Assembly: GCA_964388155.1 (NCBI GenBank)
Contig: CAYLYH010000012.1
Location: 1-58,132, forward strand
From: JACNKV01 sp964388155
GTDB taxonomy: Bacteria; Fidelibacterota; Marinisomatia; Marinisomatales; JACNKV01
Direction: 5' to 3'
DNA: 58,132 nt
Of the stretch, positions 1-7,443 are shown piece by piece. The translations under genes were made by a program, and so were the position numbers. Within the stretch, counting starts at the first letter, position 1; each line of letters begins with the position of its first letter. A model generated the notes under the pieces. It saw only the letters and a program-made list of their open reading frames with translations. It was not told where the DNA came from and ran no database searches.

Positions 1-76
1 ATGAAGATTCATTAAACAGTTTTTGTATAAACTCAAAAGCATTTTTTATCTGTTTTGCGGTTTCTGATTTATTCAT
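1..76 (-). CDS. Start of an unrecognised gene, cut by the window edge
   Basis: An open frame begins with ATG (reverse complement of 74-76) and runs 25 codons without a stop to the edge of the window. The peptide starts MNKSETAKQIKNAFEF. It begins one base after the TAA of the nuclease-like gene upstream, so the two are almost certainly co-transcribed and translationally coupled. I do not recognise the family from 25 residues. As the immediate partner of a PD-(D/E)XK-like protein in an AT-rich island it may be the second half of a two-gene defence or toxin-type cassette, but that is only inference from position. Confidence 0.5.
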   Translation of the reverse strand, partial: MNKSETAKQIKNAFEFIQKLFNESS

Positions 77-77
77 A

Positions 78-872
78 TTATTTCCCATTATAGAAGATTA
101 TTTGGTTCGTATTTGTTTCAATATTATTCAAAGTATTAAAAAATGATTTTTGAAATATTTTACTGTATTTCTTGATTTCTTCAAAGTCTTGTAAATTCTC
201 AATAAATCCAGTAAATTCACCTTTGAATTTGGATGTATTCAAATTATAAAAAATGGCATTATCTAATCCAAATTTATTTTTTATTTCAATGTTTGTTAAT
301 CCTTCAAAACTTCTTAATCGTTTCTTCACTAATAATGAAAATAGGTCATTAGCAAATTCTCTATTTTGTTTTATACTTTCACTCTCTAATCTCTCATCAA
401 TGAACCTTGAAATAAATTGCCAATTTGTCCATATAAATTTGAAATCTCGCTTTTCGTATTCTAAATATTTTTTTCGGTCTTTATAATATTCAGCAGTTAT
501 GGCAACATAAATGAATTCTTTATTTATATTTTCAGATGTCATTTTCCCCATTGAAATTTCTCTTTCAATTTGAGAAGCAACTGTTGTTGTTTCAGGCGAA
601 AAATCAGAGTATAATTTCGCTTCAAACAATAAATAATATTCTCCACATATGACAACTAAATCAGGTTCCGTTCCATCTTCATAACTAGGCCAAAATATAA
701 ACTCTGCATTTTCAGATTCTTTCAAAGTAACTTCAATTCCTAATTTTGACAAATACTCTTTAAATAATTGTCTGTCAGAATATTTGAAAAACGAAAATAC
801 ATTTGAAGTCAGAATATCTTCCTTGTCATTAAGTTTACTTGGTATTTTTCCGTTTAATTCTGCTATTATCAT
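78..872 (-). CDS. PD-(D/E)XK nuclease-like protein
   Basis: The 264-residue soluble protein carries a plausible PD-(D/E)XK active site: PD at 70-71, a hydrophobic strand, then E-A-K at 84-86, followed by a helix with SQIERE. The N-terminal KEDILTSNVFSFF stretch resembles the helix that opens several restriction-nuclease-fold families and may supply an upstream acidic residue. No helicase, methylase or recognition domain is fused, and no signal peptide is present, so it should act on nucleic acid in the cytoplasm. The gene is AT-rich, sits next to a tyrosine recombinase and is followed at once by another frame, which suggests mobile accessory or defence cargo. The substrate is unknown. The catalytic assignment is from motif spacing alone; a catalytically dead relative of the fold is possible. 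Confidence 0.6.
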   Translation of the reverse strand: MIIAELNGKIPSKLNDKEDILTSNVFSFFKYSDRQLFKEYLSKLGIEVTLKESENAEFIFWPSYEDGTEPDLVVICGEYYLLFEAKLYSDFSPETTTVASQIEREISMGKMTSENINKEFIYVAITAEYYKDRKKYLEYEKRDFKFIWTNWQFISRFIDERLESESIKQNREFANDLFSLLVKKRLRSFEGLTNIEIKNKFGLDNAIFYNLNTSKFKGEFTGFIENLQDFEEIKKYSKIFQKSFFNTLNNIETNTNQIIFYNGK

Positions 873-890
873 TTTCGTTCTCTTATATGT

Positions 891-974
891 GCCCTAACGT
901 ACGTGTATATTCATTGTTCTTATCCGTCCATACCGGTGGTATAAGAACCATTGTTTATATTTTTCAAATATAAA
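891..974. repeat. Palindrome cluster between recombinase and nuclease gene (site A)
   Basis: Three structures lie in the gap. There is a 9-bp AT-only inverted repeat with a 3-base loop (954-962 / 966-974), an 8-bp inverted repeat GTTCTTAT / ATAAGAAC (916-923 / 941-948), and the palindrome ACGTACGT (897-904). Read on the minus strand, 909-895 gives TATACACGTACGTTA. This resembles the sequences just upstream of the fic gene (20229-20242) and of the T9SS-protein gene (21617-21631). By position it could be the recombination site at which the neighbouring gene cassette was joined to the recombinase gene. Confidence 0.45.
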
Positions 975-981
975 TCTAATG

Positions 982-1821
982 CTATTGTTCAAAAAAATCA
1001 TCAATTGGATTCCTAATTTTATCAATTGCTCTTTTTGATACATGAGTATAAATTTCTGTTGTTTTAGAACTATTATGTCCTAATAAATCTTGAATGTATC
1101 TTAAATCGGTACCCTGCTCAAGTAAGTGGGTTGCAAAACTATGACGGAGCATATGTGGGGTGACTTTTTTATGAATAGATGCTTTTCTTGTAGCCTTTTT
1201 TAAAATATTTGCAACACTAGTTGGAGAATATTTTCCTCCGGTCAGACCCTCAAAAAGATATTCTTTCGGGCTGTACTCTTTGTAATATTTTCTTAATAAA
1301 TCTAACATATTCTTCGACAATAGTGATATTCTGTCCTTTTTCCCTTTTGACCCAATTATACTAACCACCATTCTTTCGGAATCAATATCCCTAATCTTTA
1401 AATCCAATAATTCGCTTCTTCTTAACCCAGCGGAATATAATAACATTATAGCACACTTGTGTTTAATATTGTCACATGAATTCAAAATCTTCTTAATTTC
1501 ATTTTTACTCAAAACTTTCGGCAGTTTACTTTCCTTCTTTGGGCGATAAATATTATAATATTGTTTTTCTCTGCCTAGTGCTTTTTCATAATAGAATTTG
1601 ATAGAATTAATTCGTTGATTTTGTTGACTAATCGAAATGTCCTTCAATTTTATCAAATCTAAGATATAGGAATTTATGTCGTTGATTGTTAGGTTTTCTA
1701 GTTTATTGGGTGAGAAATGATTCACAAAGTCTTTGAAATAATTACAATAAATATTTATTGTGTTCTCGCTATATCTTTTTTGGATTAGCAAATCTTTATA
1801 TTCTCTTAAAACTTTATTCAC
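982..1821 (-). CDS. Tyrosine recombinase / integrase (XerC/D-like)
   Basis: The 279-residue protein has the N-terminal SAM-like core-binding domain (about 1-85) and the catalytic domain (about 100-270). All expected catalytic residues are visible: R134 in AGLRRSE, a lysine in GSKGKKD (159-162), H223-x-x-R226, H249 in LLGH, and the nucleophile Y258 in EIYTH. It should cut and rejoin DNA at short inverted sites. The start is a GTG two bases after the TAA of rpiB, so it may be read by coupling from the pentose phosphate operon. It lacks the extra insertion typical of classical IntI integrases and is not obviously the housekeeping XerC or XerD. It is AT-rich and adjoins a palindromic site plus cargo genes, so a cassette or island integrase is the likely role. 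Confidence 0.85.
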   Translation of the reverse strand: MNKVLREYKDLLIQKRYSENTINIYCNYFKDFVNHFSPNKLENLTINDINSYILDLIKLKDISISQQNQRINSIKFYYEKALGREKQYYNIYRPKKESKLPKVLSKNEIKKILNSCDNIKHKCAIMLLYSAGLRRSELLDLKIRDIDSERMVVSIIGSKGKKDRISLLSKNMLDLLRKYYKEYSPKEYLFEGLTGGKYSPTSVANILKKATRKASIHKKVTPHMLRHSFATHLLEQGTDLRYIQDLLGHNSSKTTEIYTHVSKRAIDKIRNPIDDFFEQ

Positions 1822-1823
1822 AC

Positions 1824-2261
1824 TTATAAATCCAGTTTTTTGATCCGTCTCTCGTGGCGGTTACCTTCAAACGGGATTTTCAGCCACATATCAATCATCT
1901 TAATTGCTTTTTCAGGGGATACAAATCTTGCACCAAACGACAAAATATTGGCATTGTTATGCATCCGAGATAGTTTCACAATTTCCTCCGGCCCGTCGTA
2001 AAATACGGCTGCCCTTACACTTTTTACCCGATTGGCTGCCATGGCTTCTCCCTGACCTGAGCCTCCAAAAATAAACCCGCGGTTCTCCTGACTGCCGGCT
2101 ACCGCATGTGCCGCCGGGAGAATGTAATCAGGATAATCATCGTCTCCGTCATACGAGAATGCACCAAAATCCTGAATCTCATATTTCTCTTTTTCCAAAT
2201 GCGCTTTCACGGCTTCTTTCAAATGGAACCCCGCATGATCTGTGGCTAAAATTATTTTCAT
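1824..2261 (-). CDS. rpiB: Ribose-5-phosphate isomerase B
   Basis: The enzyme interconverts ribose 5-phosphate and ribulose 5-phosphate in the non-oxidative pentose phosphate pathway. The 145 residues match the RpiB/LacAB family: ATDHAG at 6-11, GGSGQGE at 66-72, the AANRV segment and HNNAN at 101-105. The classical catalytic cysteine of the E. coli type is absent. Glu72 in GGSGQGE instead matches the actinobacterial type, in which a glutamate is the base. It lies five bases after tkt, and rpe is upstream, so the three form one operon. The C-terminus (FEGNRHERRIKKLDL) looks full length even though the recombinase gene starts two bases after the stop. Confidence 0.93.
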   Translation of the reverse strand: MKIILATDHAGFHLKEAVKAHLEKEKYEIQDFGAFSYDGDDDYPDYILPAAHAVAGSQENRGFIFGGSGQGEAMAANRVKSVRAAVFYDGPEEIVKLSRMHNNANILSFGARFVSPEKAIKMIDMWLKIPFEGNRHERRIKKLDL

Positions 2262-2266
2262 TTATT

Positions 2267-4291
2267 CTACCTTAATTTTGAAAGGTGATTACGTATTTTT
2301 GATTCTACATTCTCAGTGGTAAAACCAAATTCTTTTGCTAAATCTTCGGCAGGCGCTGAAGCACCGTAGTGATTCAACCCTATATTTATTCCATTCGGGC
2401 CCGTATATTTTTCCCATCCGCGGGTAATCCCGGCTTCGATAGATACCGTAAGACATCCGCGCATCGGGATCAATTTACTGCAATATTCTTTCGGTTGTGC
2501 ATCAAATATCTCCATAGACGGCATGCTCACAACGCGCACCCGTTTATCCTTCATTTTTTCAGCAACCTCCATCGCCAGAGATACTTCCGAACCGGTAGCA
2601 ACCAAAACAATCTCCGGGTTTCCGTCACAATCCAAGACTGAATACGCTCCTTTTCGAACACCGGATTCTATCTTTTCAATGTCAAAAGGGAGGATGGGCA
2701 ATCCCTGTCTGCTGAGAAGTAATGCACTTGGCGTGGATTTTGATTCTACCGCCAGCTTGAAACACACCGCCGTTTCTTTCGAGTCTGCAGGTCGGAATGT
2801 ATACAGATTCGGGATGGTCCGCAACGCCATGATGTGTTCTACCGGCTGATGTGTGGGACCGTCTTCTCCGACGTAAAAAGAATCGTGAGTAAACTCATAG
2901 ATTACCGGTAGTTTTTGCAAAGCGCTCAAGCGGATTGCTGGGCGCACATAATCTGAGAAAACCGCAAAAGTCCCGCCAAACGGAATTGCTCCGCCATGCA
3001 GAGCCATTCCATTCATGATCGTTCCCATCGGAAATTCCCGCACCCCAAAAGCAATATTTCGTCCCTTGCGATTGCTTTTATTAAAGTCACCCCATTTTTT
3101 GGCAAACCCTCCGGTATAATTGGACGGTTCTAAATCTGCGGACCCTCCGACTAAATGCGGAAGCTGTTCTGCAAATTTTTCCAAAACGGTTCCAAAGGTT
3201 TTTCGGGTTGCCGATGAAGTCCCATCATCAAATTTAGGATAAGTCAATTCTTGCGGAGCATTCTCCATTACTTGTGCCCATCGCTTTGCAATTACAGCAT
3301 CTGTCTTAGCCCAATTAAGTTGGTCTTTCCACCGTCCCACAGATTCTCGAAGTTCACCAAATCGAGTCTGAAAATGGGTGACGACTTCATCCGGGAGATA
3401 AAACTGTTCAGGAGCGAGACCCCCCTTCTCTTTGGTGGCATCAATCTCATTCTGCGGCATCGGTGAACCGTGCGTATTGTGATTACCTTCCAATCCGGCG
3501 GAACCATGAGCCATGATGGTTTTCCCAATAATAATGCTGGGGCGGTCAATCACTTGGGCTTTTTGGATTGCATCGCGGATTTTTTCATGGTCGTGCCCGT
3601 CAATTTTTTGCACATGCCAGCCAAACCCGTCAAACACGGTTGCGATATTTGTAGAATCGGAGCGATTCGTATGCCCGGAAATCTGTTTCTCATTGGAGTC
3701 ATAGTACAGAACGAGTCGGGACAGCCCTAAATGTCCAGCGATTGCAGCCACACCTAAAGCAACCGGCTCCTGCAGATCTCCGTCTCCGGCAATCACATAG
3801 GTAAAATGGTCAATCAAACTTCCGGCTTCTCCGTTGAAATTCATGCGATTACGAAGCATAGATTCGGCTAACGCCATTCCGACTGCCATCCCGACACCCT
3901 GTCCCAGCGGACCGGTGGTTGCTTCCACGCCCGGGATTTCTACTTCGGGGTGCCCCGGAGTCCGGCTTTGCAGCTGACGAAAGGATTTTAAATCATCAAC
4001 TTCCAGCCAACCGGTGAGCGTTAACAAAGAATATAACAGCATGGACTCATGTCCGGCTGATAGTACAAAACGGTCACGATCTTTCCAATTCGGGTCATCA
4101 GGGTCGATCGTTAGGAATTCAGTAAATAGGATGGTGGCAAAATCGGCGGAACTCATTGCCCCGCCGGTATGACCGGAATTGGCGTTGCGAACACCATCCA
4201 TGACCAAACCTTTGATAACATTCACTAAAAATAAGTCTTTGTCCTCAGCGGACCATAATTCAAATTCGGATATGTCTTTATATGTTCTCAT
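2267..4291 (-). CDS. tkt: Transketolase
   Basis: This 674-residue thiamine-diphosphate enzyme moves two-carbon units between sugar phosphates in the pentose phosphate pathway. The N-terminal part shows the ThDP/Mg signature beginning GDGD and ending with YDSN about 30 residues later, and the substrate-binding stretches SGHTGGAMSSAD and TGPLGQG. The middle domain has GVREFPMG with the conserved glutamate, and GEDGPTHQPVEH. The C-terminal domain (VLVATGSEVSLAMEVA) is complete. Length is typical of bacterial enzymes. The GDGDLQEP variant differs from the common GDGCMMEG form. It is translated in an operon with rpe (117 bp upstream) and rpiB (5 bp downstream). Confidence 0.95.
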   Translation of the reverse strand: MRTYKDISEFELWSAEDKDLFLVNVIKGLVMDGVRNANSGHTGGAMSSADFATILFTEFLTIDPDDPNWKDRDRFVLSAGHESMLLYSLLTLTGWLEVDDLKSFRQLQSRTPGHPEVEIPGVEATTGPLGQGVGMAVGMALAESMLRNRMNFNGEAGSLIDHFTYVIAGDGDLQEPVALGVAAIAGHLGLSRLVLYYDSNEKQISGHTNRSDSTNIATVFDGFGWHVQKIDGHDHEKIRDAIQKAQVIDRPSIIIGKTIMAHGSAGLEGNHNTHGSPMPQNEIDATKEKGGLAPEQFYLPDEVVTHFQTRFGELRESVGRWKDQLNWAKTDAVIAKRWAQVMENAPQELTYPKFDDGTSSATRKTFGTVLEKFAEQLPHLVGGSADLEPSNYTGGFAKKWGDFNKSNRKGRNIAFGVREFPMGTIMNGMALHGGAIPFGGTFAVFSDYVRPAIRLSALQKLPVIYEFTHDSFYVGEDGPTHQPVEHIMALRTIPNLYTFRPADSKETAVCFKLAVESKSTPSALLLSRQGLPILPFDIEKIESGVRKGAYSVLDCDGNPEIVLVATGSEVSLAMEVAEKMKDKRVRVVSMPSMEIFDAQPKEYCSKLIPMRGCLTVSIEAGITRGWEKYTGPNGINIGLNHYGASAPAEDLAKEFGFTTENVESKIRNHLSKLR

Positions 4292-4408
4292 GTTTTTTTT
4301 TACTCATTAGCTACTAATACCGCGAAAAAACACGAAGTTGATTGTACTCAATGAGACCAAATCGGGCTTCGTCGTAATCCGTAATATTCGTTTTTAATGA
4401 ACAGTATG

Positions 4409-5080
4409 TTAGTTAGTAATTTTATTAAACTGCTGAATGGCTGCCACTGGATCACCCGCTCCAAATATGGCTGAACCTGCCACTAATATGTCTGCTCCCG
4501 CTTCCGTAACTTCTTTCGCATTATCAAGTTTGATTCCGCCGTCAACTTCAATTAGCACGCTGTCCTGAAGACATTGCTCCAGTAATCGTTGTCTGATTTC
4601 AGCAATACGCTCCGTTGACCCCGGTAAATACCCTTGTCCGCCAAACCCGGGTTCCACGCTCATCACCAAGATCAAATCCACTTTATCGAAAAAGGGTTCA
4701 ATGGCGCTTACCGGTGTTTTTGGTTTCAGCGATATCCCAACTTGCTTTCCTGTTACCCGAATCAGGTCTATCACGTCATCGGGATTCTCCGCTGCTTCTA
4801 CGTGAAAAGTAATCCCATCGGCTCCAGCCCGGGCAAAGGGTTCAACCAGATTTTCGGGATTTGTGACCATAAGATGGACATCCAAAAACCGGTTGGTGTG
4901 CGGTCGCAAGGATTTCACCACCAACGGACCGATAGTCAGATTCGGGACAAAATGGTTGTCCATCACATCGATATGGACATACTCAGCACCGCCTTTTTCA
5001 CAGATATCCAGTGCAGATTGGAGATTGGAAAAATCCGCAGATAAAATAGACGGGGCGATGATGGTTCTTTTTTCGCTCAT
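4409..5080 (-). CDS. rpe: Ribulose-phosphate 3-epimerase
   Basis: The 223-residue TIM barrel epimerises ribulose 5-phosphate to xylulose 5-phosphate. The signature is clear: IIAPSILSADF at the N-terminus, VHIDVMD with the metal ligands H36 and D38, DVHLMV with H69, MSVEPGFGGQG as the phosphate loop region, and IEVDGGI with D180. It is the first gene of the rpe-tkt-rpiB operon, placing all three non-oxidative steps that use pentulose phosphates together. The promoter should lie in the repeat-bearing gap 5081-5240; I could not pick a convincing -35/-10 pair there. Confidence 0.95.
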   Translation of the reverse strand: MSEKRTIIAPSILSADFSNLQSALDICEKGGAEYVHIDVMDNHFVPNLTIGPLVVKSLRPHTNRFLDVHLMVTNPENLVEPFARAGADGITFHVEAAENPDDVIDLIRVTGKQVGISLKPKTPVSAIEPFFDKVDLILVMSVEPGFGGQGYLPGSTERIAEIRQRLLEQCLQDSVLIEVDGGIKLDNAKEVTEAGADILVAGSAIFGAGDPVAAIQQFNKITN

Positions 5081-5137
5081 AACTTATGGCAAGTTTACTG
5101 AATCAATCGGTATTATTGAAAGGTAATTTGGTACCAT

Positions 5138-5169
5138 GGAGTGAATTGACTTGTCAATTCTATGCCGAC
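5138..5169. repeat. Short dispersed repeat with perfect 8-bp hairpin (copy 1)
   Basis: GAATTGAC (5143-5150) and GTCAATTC (5153-5160) form a perfect hairpin with a 2-base loop, preceded by GGAGT and followed by TGCCGAC. The same arrangement recurs at 7358-7391 with a paired change in the stem. It lies about 60 bp upstream of rpe. Confidence 0.7.
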
Positions 5170-5237
5170 GCAGGAGATATAATTCTATTTGCTATAAATC
5201 TCATTCTTCGATTCAATCATGGACATTCATTTGTTGC

Positions 5238-5441
5238 TGTCATTCTGATCCGGCGACTGGCCTAGTGAAATAATGCGTTGCATTAAAATCATAGATTTAA
5301 TTTCACAGGGCTGGCGGAGAGGAATCAAAACACTTATGTCAACAGAGTGTTATTCTGTGTACAAAAATAGTATTGAGAACACCGTATACACGCCGGGTTT
5401 AATAACGGATATCCCTCATTCGTTCCTCATTCGGGATGACA
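5238..5441. mobile_element. MITE-like 204-bp element
   Basis: The left end reads TGTCATTCTGA and the right end, reverse-complemented, reads TGTCATCCCGA, giving 9 of 11 matching terminal bases. No protein is encoded inside. Ends of the form TGTCATYCYGA are common on non-autonomous intergenic repeats in many bacteria. No target duplication was found. The inside includes a compact three-armed fold (5265-5306). Together with copy 1 of the 8-bp hairpin repeat this fills the 412-bp gap between rpe and the small lipoprotein gene. Confidence 0.45.
5265..5306. repeat. Three-way-junction palindrome
   Basis: An outer stem GTGAAAT (5265-5271) / ATTTCAC (5300-5306) encloses two perfect hairpins: AATGC-gtt-GCATT (5272-5284) and AAATC-ata-GATTT (5286-5298). 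Only two bases are left unpaired at the junction. Such packing of three perfect helices into 42 bases is unlikely to be accidental and is inside the MITE-like element. Confidence 0.6.
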
Positions 5442-5492
5442 AAAACACCCTTTTTAGAATGTAACCATTAATCGCAAATTATTAACCGTTTT

Positions 5493-5837
5493 TCAATCCC
5501 ATTCAAATCCGGCGGCTGTCCCTGACTTTAGGTTAATCTCAACGGAATTATAATCTCTAATTTCAGGAATATAATAATACAACATTTTAAATTCTAAATT
5601 CTCATCCACCCAAATAGAATCCGGTAAACCCAACGTTGACAGGACGGCTTTCTCGGTGGGTTTTTCAGTTAAGAAATCCCAAACATCATATTCGGTCATT
5701 AATCCCCGTGAAAACGGAGTGGGAGAATCCTGTTCGGGATGCGTTGACTTTGTGGAAGTGTTAATATCCATGGGTGGGGCTGTAGAGCAGGAAACCCAGA
5801 GCAATCCTGTAAATAAGATAATATGTGTCTTTCTCAT
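5493..5837 (-). CDS. Small lipoprotein, possibly BamE/SmpA-like fold
   Basis: The 114-residue product has a lipoprotein signal (MRKTHIILFTGLLWVSC) with Cys17 as the lipidation site; Trp at -3 is unusual. A low-complexity linker follows. The C-terminal 65 residues contain LGLPDSIWVDENLEFKMLYY and end GTAAGFEWD, a pattern of 'LG-PD ... YY ... G ... W' reminiscent of the SmpA/OmlA (BamE-like) fold. The fold is an inference; no function can be assigned. It is divergent from the LOG-family gene, with about 115 bp of shared promoter region. Confidence 0.6.
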   Translation of the reverse strand: MRKTHIILFTGLLWVSCSTAPPMDINTSTKSTHPEQDSPTPFSRGLMTEYDVWDFLTEKPTEKAVLSTLGLPDSIWVDENLEFKMLYYYIPEIRDYNSVEINLKSGTAAGFEWD

Positions 5838-5952
5838 TGGATAAACCTACTCCTGTCGGATTATGAGAAACAAGATCGATATTGTTAAAATATTTTTTTA
5901 ATCAGAAAGAAATATTTGTCCTAAATTGAGTGCCATTTTTTAAGGATATTTT

Positions 5953-6762
5953 ATGACAAACGACAAAATTAAAGACCGCTTTTATTTAGAAAAAGGATTT
6001 CTCGGTAGCCCTGATGCACGCACACTTAGAGTATTATCAGAATATTTAGGTCCACGCCAGAGGTTCACACGAAACCATGTCGAGGACACGATCGTGTTTT
6101 TTGGCTCAGCCAGGATAAAATCCAAACAAGAGGCTGAAACAGCCTTGAAAAAAGCTCCTGCTTCGTTATCAGAAAAAAAACGACGTCAGCTGGAACATCA
6201 GCTTGAGATGAGCCAATTTTACGAAGCTGCCCGTGAGCTTGCAAGCCGGCTGACCAAGTGGAGTAAAAAACTCAAAAACAGTAAACATCGTTACATTATC
6301 ACTTCCGGCGGTGGACCAGGTATCATGGAAGCCACTAACCAAGGAGCATCCGAAGCGAAAGGACTTTCCATCGGATTGAACATCACCCTTCCATTTGAAC
6401 AGTCGGGGAATCATTGGATAACCCCAGATCTGAATATGCAGTTTCACTACTTTTTCATGCGGAAATTCTGGATGGCTTACCTGGCGAAAGCTCTGGTTGC
6501 TTTCCCGGGGGGCTTTGGCACACTGGATGAGCTGATGGAAATTCTGACCCTTATTCAAACGGAAAAGATACATAAAAACATTCCGATAATTCTTTTTGGG
6601 ACAGAGTATTGGTCAAACGTCATCAACTGGGATTATTTAGTTAAAATCGGAACGATCGACAAAAAAGACCTTTCTCTGTTCACAATTTGTGATACGGTTG
6701 ATGAAGCATTTAATGCAATTACATCAAAAATTGCCGGCGCACATACGGGACCTAATTTCTAA
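5953..6762 (+). CDS. LOG-family (predicted lysine decarboxylase-fold) protein
   Basis: The 269-residue protein has the two LOG signatures: GGGPGIMEA at 119-127 and PGGFGTLDE at 185-193. Family members are phosphoribohydrolases that cleave nucleoside monophosphates such as cytokinin-type or ordinary NMPs (LOG, PpnN); the old name 'lysine decarboxylase' is not supported by their chemistry. The N-terminal extension of about 45 residues and the charged insertion around 55-110 place it with the longer bacterial LOG group rather than the 190-residue form. No signal peptide is present, so it is cytosolic. The tag gene follows after 22 bp and is probably co-transcribed; both would touch nucleotide or base metabolism. 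Confidence 0.85.
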   Translation: MTNDKIKDRFYLEKGFLGSPDARTLRVLSEYLGPRQRFTRNHVEDTIVFFGSARIKSKQEAETALKKAPASLSEKKRRQLEHQLEMSQFYEAARELASRLTKWSKKLKNSKHRYIITSGGGPGIMEATNQGASEAKGLSIGLNITLPFEQSGNHWITPDLNMQFHYFFMRKFWMAYLAKALVAFPGGFGTLDELMEILTLIQTEKIHKNIPIILFGTEYWSNVINWDYLVKIGTIDKKDLSLFTICDTVDEAFNAITSKIAGAHTGPNF

Positions 6763-6791
6763 GGGTAAACGAGTTGAAGGGTATATGAGTT
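6763..6791 (+). repeat. Dispersed GTAAACGAGTTGAAG repeat at the tag start
   Basis: The 15-mer GTAAACGAGTTGAAG (6765-6779) is found exactly on the opposite strand at 45804-45818, and a diverged tandem form covers 8237-8298. Here the repeat supplies the GAAGGG ribosome-binding site and reaches the ATGAGTT that opens tag. Confidence 0.6.
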
Positions 6792-7369
6792 CACAAACAA
6801 ATATTTCCAGATGTGATTGGCCCGGTGAAAACCCGTTGATGATTGCTTACCACGATGATGAATGGGGTGTGCCGGTTCACGACGACCGAAAATTATTTGA
6901 ATTTATGGTGCTGGATACGTTTCAGGCAGGTTTGAGTTGGGCAATAGTTCTAAATAAACGAGAAGGATTTCGGGAAGCTTTCGACAATTTTCGACCAGAC
7001 ATCATTGCCGGTTTCGATGAAACAAAAATTCAAGAACTCATTCAAAATCCGACGATCATACGTAATAAACTGAAAATCCGCTCAACCGTAACAAACGCTC
7101 ACGTGTTTTTGGATATCCAAAAAGAATTCGGGAGCTTCGATGCCTTTATCTGGAAATTCACCGGTGGTAAAACAATCACCAATCGGTGGAAAACCAAAGC
7201 CGAGATCCCGACCCGTTCCCCTGAATCAGATGCGATGAGTGCCGAATTAAAAAAACGTGGGTTTAAATTTGTCGGGACGACAATCTGCTACGCATTTATG
7301 CAGGCAGCAGGAATGGTGAACGATCACTTGGTGGGCTGTTTTCGGTATCGTAAATGTGGAGTGGATTGA
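6785..7369 (+). CDS. tag: DNA-3-methyladenine glycosylase I
   Basis: The 194-residue enzyme removes 3-methyladenine from alkylated DNA in base excision repair. It matches Tag: the zinc ligands C10, H23, H181 and C185 (RCDWPG, YHDDEWG, NDHLVGC), QAGLSW at 47-52, and FKFVGTTICYAFMQA near the end. The residue aligned with the catalytic glutamate of E. coli Tag is Asp44 (LDTFQAGLSW), a substitution to note. I chose the ATG at 6785 because GAAGGG stands just before it and the protein then starts like other Tag proteins; an upstream in-frame start would overlap the LOG gene. Its start lies in one dispersed repeat and its last codons (GTG GAT TGA) in another. Confidence 0.93.
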   Translation: MSSQTNISRCDWPGENPLMIAYHDDEWGVPVHDDRKLFEFMVLDTFQAGLSWAIVLNKREGFREAFDNFRPDIIAGFDETKIQELIQNPTIIRNKLKIRSTVTNAHVFLDIQKEFGSFDAFIWKFTGGKTITNRWKTKAEIPTRSPESDAMSAELKKRGFKFVGTTICYAFMQAAGMVNDHLVGCFRYRKCGVD

Positions 7370-7403
7370 CTGTGTCAATCCCTGTGCCGACTTGGTCAGC
7401 ACA
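7358..7403. repeat. Hairpin repeat copy 2 plus second hairpin, at the end of tag
   Basis: GGATTGAC (7363-7370) / GTCAATCC (7374-7381) is a perfect hairpin; relative to copy 1 at 5143-5160 one A-T pair has become G-C on both arms. A second hairpin, TGTGCCGAC-ttg-GTCAGCACA (7383-7403), has one mismatch. The stop codon of tag is inside the first stem. The site lies between the convergent tag and pabC and could end transcription, though there is no T-run. Confidence 0.65.
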
Positions 7404-7443
7404 TGTCCGTTCCACAGGCGGGCAGTCCAAAACTATAAATTGA

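Noticed and set aside
5273..5464. Plus-strand open frame of 63 codons
   Set aside because: It lies wholly inside the MITE-like element and its hairpins, has no ribosome-binding site and no protein-like composition.
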